From NCBI GenBank assembly GCA_020846515.1, contig JADLDX010001039.1, forward strand, positions 1 to 9,631: DNA of 9,631 nucleotides, read 5' to 3'. Made by a program: the position numbers and the translations under genes. Below, piece after piece: positions 5,761 through 9,631 of this stretch (positions are counted from its first letter, which is position 1; every line of letters begins with the position of its first letter). The stretch comes from Pirellulaceae bacterium (GTDB lineage Bacteria > Planctomycetota > Planctomycetia > Pirellulales > Pirellulaceae). Under the pieces are notes generated by a model. The model did not search any database and had not been told where the DNA came from. It was given only the letters and a program-made list of their open reading frames with translations.

Positions 5761-8700
5761 CTAATGGAAATCACGCGAGCGTAACGTCAGTCCTTCAACC
5801 TGCTTGGACAGATCGGCCAGAGTGCCGACCACGACGTGGATGACCCCTTCGCGGTTTTCCAGCACGCCGGTCACCAGCCAGGCATTGGACGTGCGGGCGA
5901 GCGTGTAATGCCGATCCCAGACATCGGGCCGCAGAACCAGGTTTATCGAGCCGGTCTCGTCTTCCAGCGTGACAAACGTGATGCCCTTGGCCGTGCCCGG
6001 CCGTTGACGCAGCAGCACCAAACCCGCTACGCGCACAAATTTTTGATCTCGTTGGAGCTTTAGCTCCGCCGCAGTGGTCACCCGCATGCGACTTAGCTGA
6101 GCCCTTACGAATGAAACCGGATGAGCGCGCAGCGACAGACCGATCGTTTGATAATCGGCGTACACCTCTTCGATGGGTTGCATGGGGACCAAACTCGCGG
6201 GCAATGCATCATCGACATCCACGCCCGAGGATTCCAGCAGCGGCAGGGCCGTGCCTTGATGATCTTGCGCTAGCGCTTGCCAGAGTGCAGCGCGTCGGTC
6301 GCCGGAGATCGAGGTCAGCGCTGCGGCATCTGCCAGGCTGGCCACCGTGGCTTGCCCCAAACGCGTGCGCCGCGTAAAGTCCGCGACATCGGTAAATGGG
6401 CCCTCGCGCAATCGCTCTTGAAAAATCTGTTGTCCAACCTGTTCGGCCAGACCGCGGATCATGTGCAGACCCAAACGCACAGCGCATCGCGAGCCTAGGG
6501 TGCCCGAAGCCCGGATACCCGATCGCTCAAGCGTAGTTTCCCAGTCGCTTAAGTTTACATCGGCGGGCAATACTTCCACGCCATGCTGCCGCGCGTCCTG
6601 AACGAGTTGGGCTGGTGCGTAAAAGCCCATCGGCTGGCTGTTCAGCAAAGCGGCGCAGAATGCGTCTGGATAATAGTGCTTAAGCCAACAGGATACGTAG
6701 ACCAATAATGCGAAACTGGCTGCGTGTGATTCCGGAAATCCATATTCGCCAAAGCCGCGTATTTGCGTGAACACGCGATCGGCAAACTCATCGGTCAATC
6801 CGTTGGCTCGCATACCTTCGATCAACTTTTGTCGAAAGCGATCAATCACACCGGCTCGACGCCAAGCCGCCATGGCGCGACGCAGTTGATCGGCTTCGCC
6901 TGGTGTGAACCCAGCGGCCACCACGGCCAGTCGCATGGCTTGCTCCTGAAAGATAGGCACGCCCATTGTCTTGGCCAGCACCTGACGAATCGCTTCGTTC
7001 GGATAACTAGGTTGCTCACCTGTGCGTCGCGCCAAAAGATACGGATGCACCATTTGACCTTGAATAGGTCCGGGCCGCACAATGGCCACTTCGATCACCA
7101 AGTCGTAGTACGTACGCGGACGCAGACGCGGCAGCATACTCATTTGCGCTCGGCTCTCGATCTGAAACACTCCCACCGTATCAGCTCGACAGATCATGTC
7201 ATAAACTTGACTGTCCTCGCGCGGCACACTGGCCAGTGTCATCGGCCGGTCATAATGTTTTTCCAATAAATCAAAGCTGCGGTGAATCGCGGTCAACATA
7301 CCCAGCGACAAGCAATCCACCTTCAAGATGCCCAGTTCATCCAGGTCATCTTTATCCCATTGGATGACCGTACGATCCTCCATGGCCGCGTTTTCAATCG
7401 GGCATAACTCACACAAAGGCCCTTGAGTGATGACCATACCGCCGACGTGCTGGGACAAGTGGCGTGGAAAGCCTAGAATCGAATCGACTAAGTATTTGAA
7501 CCGTTTTCCTAGAGGCGAATCGAGATCCAAGCCAACACTCAGCGCTCGCTGTTCCAAGGAGCCTTCTGCGCTGCGTGAATCAACACTCTTGGCTAGCCCA
7601 TCAATTTGGTCGAGCGATAGTCCCAACGCTTTGCCAACGTCGCGAATGGCTGAGCGTGAACGATACGTGATCACCGCGCCGGTCATGCCGGCGCGATGTC
7701 GTCCATATTTCTGATAGATGTACTGTAGGACTTCTTCGCGCCTGGCATGTTCGAAATCCACGTCGATATCCGGTGCCTCATTGCGTTCGCGACTGACAAA
7801 ACGCTCGAAGAGCAAATCCAGTTCATTGGGGTCCACTGAGGTCACGCCCAGACAATAGCACACGACGCTATTGGCTGCTGAACCGCGGCCTTGGCACAGG
7901 ATGCCTCGCTGACGTGCGTATCGCACCAAATCCCAGACAGTCAGAAAGTAGGCTTCGTAGTGCAGTTCTTCGATCAGGGCCATTTCGTGTCGCAGCAGAT
8001 CGACAACCTTGGTAGGTACTTGTCCGCTATAGCGAGCCTTGGCCCCTTCCCAAGTCAATCGCTTGAGGTGATCGATGGGCCGCACACCATCGGGCGCCAA
8101 TTCAATCGGGTACTCATAACGCAATTGATCCAGTTTGAATTCACATCGCGAGGCGACCTCAAGCGTGCGCGCGATCGCCGCAGGCGCAGAGCGATATTGT
8201 CTGGCTAGCTCGTCCAGCGATCGAAGATGGTAGGTCGAATTCTCTAGTCGCTCATGGCGTATTTGCTCAATGGTCTGCCCATGCCGAATTGCGATCAGGC
8301 AGTCATGCAGGAGCGTGCGAGCTGCTTCGTGATAATGGACATCGCCCGCGGCCACGAGCGGTACTTGCGCTCTCTGCGATAAATGCTGCAATCGCTGTAG
8401 TTTGGCCTCATCGTCCACACCGCGATGCAATTCGCACAAGAGATAGCCGCGGTCGCCGAACAACTCGCGAAATGTGCCCAGCCACTGCAGCCAACCGTTG
8501 TCTTCCTGGGCATCAAAACGCAGACTCGGCAATTCTGCGGCCAGCGTCGGGATGTCATGGTCGACTGGACTTGTGGCTGTTTCCATCGCGGGTTGCTTGA
8601 GCAGCAATCCGCAGAGTAATAGGTCGCTACCGGCCGCAACATCAGCCCAGTACAGCCGGCAAGCACCTTTTTCGCAGCGGCGTCGACCGAGGGTCAACAA

Positions 8701-8970
8701 TCGACAGAGCTGCGCATAAGCCGCCCGATTGGGGGCCCAGACGACCATCGGTGGCGCATCGACCGGGTGCAATTCCGCACCGACGATCAAATCGATAGGC
8801 GCATCCTTGGTCGCTGCAAACGCCCGCACAATTCCCGCGAGAGAATGGCGATCGGTCACCGCCAGTGCGGCGTATCCCATTCGGGCCGCAGTTTCCACCA
8901 ACTCGTCAGCGTGCGAGGCGCCGTCAAGGAAGGTGAAGTTCGTTTTGCAGTGAAGTTCCGCGTACTGCAC
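5761..8970 (-). CDS. dnaE2: Error-prone DNA polymerase III alpha subunit DnaE2
   Basis: C-family polymerase that copies damaged templates and drives induced mutagenesis, classically with ImuA and ImuB. The 1069-aa product has the usual DnaE2 length. An N-terminal PHP domain starts with the DnaE2-style ELHCKTNFTFLDGASH (residues 5-20). The polymerase core has GRGSAANS (361-368) and catalytic acidic residues Asp401 and Asp403 in PDIDVDF, plus Asp552 in KVDCLSLGMLT, a DnaE2-type version of the motif. Then come GPIQGQMVHPYL (634-645), GFGEYGFPESHAASFALLVY (739-758, helix-hairpin-helix region) and an OB fold (about 977-1050). Start is GTG: the N-terminus aligns with the family from the first residues, and an in-frame TGA lies five codons upstream, with no ATG between. 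No Shine-Dalgarno motif precedes it. No imuA or imuB and no recognisable LexA box are in the visible flanks. The gene stands alone, divergent from the poly-Asn gene. All motifs are intact, so it should be active. Confidence 0.96.
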   Translation of the reverse strand: MQYAELHCKTNFTFLDGASHADELVETAARMGYAALAVTDRHSLAGIVRAFAATKDAPIDLIVGAELHPVDAPPMVVWAPNRAAYAQLCRLLTLGRRRCEKGACRLYWADVAAGSDLLLCGLLLKQPAMETATSPVDHDIPTLAAELPSLRFDAQEDNGWLQWLGTFRELFGDRGYLLCELHRGVDDEAKLQRLQHLSQRAQVPLVAAGDVHYHEAARTLLHDCLIAIRHGQTIEQIRHERLENSTYHLRSLDELARQYRSAPAAIARTLEVASRCEFKLDQLRYEYPIELAPDGVRPIDHLKRLTWEGAKARYSGQVPTKVVDLLRHEMALIEELHYEAYFLTVWDLVRYARQRGILCQGRGSAANSVVCYCLGVTSVDPNELDLLFERFVSRERNEAPDIDVDFEHARREEVLQYIYQKYGRHRAGMTGAVITYRSRSAIRDVGKALGLSLDQIDGLAKSVDSRSAEGSLEQRALSVGLDLDSPLGKRFKYLVDSILGFPRHLSQHVGGMVITQGPLCELCPIENAAMEDRTVIQWDKDDLDELGILKVDCLSLGMLTAIHRSFDLLEKHYDRPMTLASVPREDSQVYDMICRADTVGVFQIESRAQMSMLPRLRPRTYYDLVIEVAIVRPGPIQGQMVHPYLLARRTGEQPSYPNEAIRQVLAKTMGVPIFQEQAMRLAVVAAGFTPGEADQLRRAMAAWRRAGVIDRFRQKLIEGMRANGLTDEFADRVFTQIRGFGEYGFPESHAASFALLVYVSCWLKHYYPDAFCAALLNSQPMGFYAPAQLVQDARQHGVEVLPADVNLSDWETTLERSGIRASGTLGSRCAVRLGLHMIRGLAEQVGQQIFQERLREGPFTDVADFTRRTRLGQATVASLADAAALTSISGDRRAALWQALAQDHQGTALPLLESSGVDVDDALPASLVPMQPIEEVYADYQTIGLSLRAHPVSFVRAQLSRMRVTTAAELKLQRDQKFVRVAGLVLLRQRPGTAKGITFVTLEDETGSINLVLRPDVWDRHYTLARTSNAWLVTGVLENREGVIHVVVGTLADLSKQVEGLTLRSRDFH

Positions 8971-9108
8971 AGGGGAAGTGACTCAGGCTGGTGGCTTGGG
9001 GAGCTGTGGCTCTAGTGACTCGGCCTTGGGACCGATACGCTTTTTTGGGGGAGTCGCAACTCAATATCCTACGGGATCCTAGCTGGCGCTCGGGTCGCCT
9101 ATCCATTT

Positions 9109-9130
9109 TCCCCCGTCGCGGGGGATTATA
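9109..9130 (-). promoter_or_regulatory. Possible dnaE2 promoter -10 box with adjoining hairpin
   Basis: The minus strand reads TATAAT (9130-9125), directly joined to tcccccg...cggggga, a perfect 7-bp stem with a 3-nt loop (9109-9125). If TATAAT is a -10 box, the transcript would start within or just after the hairpin and have a leader of about 145-150 nt before the dnaE2 GTG. No TTGACA-like hexamer is found 16-19 nt upstream, so a chance match is quite possible. Confidence 0.25.
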
Positions 9131-9406
9131 TGGTGGGGCGAACTGGGTTTTTACGGCCATCAAGCTCAGCGTCGGGATTCGTTATCATTCTCCCCAATCG
9201 CCACGCCAGGGAGAGGCGACCATCGCAGCGCCCGCTGGGGAGGCCCACCTCGGGTGCCCCCGTCGGCTTGGACCCTTTCGCGAGGTCCATAAACTTGTCT
9301 CTTTTGCTGGTTTTAGTTGCAGGTTGTCCGTGGCTGGATTAAGGTGATGGGAAGGCGCTCGCTCTCGGTTGTCGACGCCTCACTTATCGGCCTACCCCAT
9401 TGAAGC

Positions 9407-9410
9407 AGGA
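9407..9410 (+). promoter_or_regulatory. Ribosome binding site of the poly-Asn protein
   Basis: AGGA is followed by the 7-nt spacer atttacg and the ATG at 9418, a normal Shine-Dalgarno arrangement. It supports that ATG over upstream in-frame positions. Confidence 0.55.
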
Positions 9411-9417
9411 ATTTACG

Positions 9418-9631
9418 ATGCGGAGCTCTTGCATCCAGCGCCTCGGCAAGTTGTTGGCGGTCACAGCAGTCGCTTGGACGATGTTGGTTGCCAGCGCATC
9501 GACTGTCTTTGCACAGGCCAACAATAATAACAACAACAACAATAATAATAATAACAACAACAATAATAATAACGGTGGCATCGATGCGACTTTGCAACCG
9601 GCCGGTGTTGAAATCGATGCCAATGGCGTGA
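9418..9631 (+). CDS. Secreted protein with poly-asparagine tract, 3' end cut by window
   Basis: The first 71 codons of a gene that continues beyond the window. Residues 1-33 form a clear Sec-type signal peptide: a basic start (MRSSCIQRLGK), a hydrophobic core (LLAVTAVAWTMLVASAS) and a TVFA-QA cleavage site, so the product should be exported. Directly after the cleavage site are 18 consecutive Asn residues (35-52), then GGIDATLQPAGVEIDANGV before the sequence ends. The gene is divergent from dnaE2 and has its own ribosome binding site. The GVEIDANGV segment reminds me of planctomycete DUF1598-type secreted proteins, where such a phrase follows a low-complexity linker; this is a weak recollection. 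The mature domain is not visible and no function is assigned. Confidence 0.8.
   Translation, partial: MRSSCIQRLGKLLAVTAVAWTMLVASASTVFAQANNNNNNNNNNNNNNNNNNGGIDATLQPAGVEIDANGV
9520..9573 (+). repeat. AAC/AAT trinucleotide tract encoding 18 Asn
   Basis: Eighteen Asn codons in a row, in clustered runs of AAC and AAT rather than one pure repeat. It lies at the predicted mature N-terminus. Clusters of identical codons suggest growth by replication slippage followed by synonymous change, and the trinucleotide period means length changes keep the frame. Confidence 0.9.

Larger units (their letters stand above)
8971..9417. other. Divergent intergenic region between dnaE2 and the poly-Asn gene
   Basis: About 447 bp that must carry promoters for both flanking genes. 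On the minus strand a perfect TATAAT lies at 9130-9125, about 155 bp upstream of dnaE2, without a recognisable -35. A G/C hairpin sits beside it (9109-9125). On the + strand a possible TTGCAG (from about 9319) is followed 17 nt later by TAAGGT, a poor match. A + strand reading frame from a GTG at 8991 to 9347 is low-complexity and unrecognisable. No LexA-type palindrome was seen. Confidence 0.45.

Noticed and set aside
8991..9347. A 118-codon + strand frame from a GTG.
   Set aside because: No recognisable domain, no convincing ribosome binding site, and composition (Pro/Arg/Gly-rich) typical of translated GC-rich noncoding DNA.
9384..9623. Minus-strand frames with long Leu or Ile/Val runs that look like membrane segments.
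   Set aside because: They are the complement of the Asn codon tract in the + strand gene, which has a proper signal peptide and ribosome binding site.

Overview
The window looks like a chromosomal segment of a planctomycete, most likely of the Pirellulales (Rhodopirellula/Blastopirellula-like) group. The best clue is the N-terminus of the first protein, which carries a LEQLEARMLMS stretch matching the planctomycete LEPR-XLL N-terminal motif. Supporting hints are a large secreted calpain-type protease, a poly-asparagine secreted protein and intergenic palindromes of a kind I associate with this group. The lineage call is inference from memory; no database was searched.

Layout: positions 1-244 hold no convincing complete gene, only a hairpin near the end of the next gene. 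245-2698 (-) encodes a multidomain extracellular calpain-like cysteine protease with a visible Cys/His/Asn triad. 2699-2994 is a gap with two hairpins and an outer inverted repeat. 2995-5193 (-) encodes a DEAD-box RNA helicase of the DeaD/CsdA type with a C-terminal DbpA-like RNA-binding domain; it starts at TTG and has an unusual acidic, Lys/Arg-free N-terminal extension containing a pentapeptide repeat. 5206-5760 is a repeat-rich gap: three hairpin-forming 18-bp repeats, a three-tier 57-nt palindrome and a terminator-like stem-loop. 5761-8970 (-) encodes DnaE2, the error-prone alpha subunit of DNA polymerase III, from a GTG start. 8971-9417 is a divergent intergenic region. At 9418 (+) a secreted protein with an 18-residue asparagine tract begins and runs off the window.

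The three complete genes share a strand but are separated by gaps of about 300 to 570 bp that contain hairpins, so they look like independent transcription units rather than an operon. DnaE2 (damage-tolerant synthesis) and the helicase (RNA remodelling) are both stress-linked functions in other bacteria, but nothing here shows they are co-regulated, and no LexA-type operator was recognised. The imuA/imuB partners usual beside dnaE2 in many bacteria are absent from the visible flanks.

I did not find a clear new multi-gene system. The observations most worth following are the calpain with degenerate EF-hand-like loops ahead of its catalytic core, the charge-polarised helicase, and the structured intergenic repeats.
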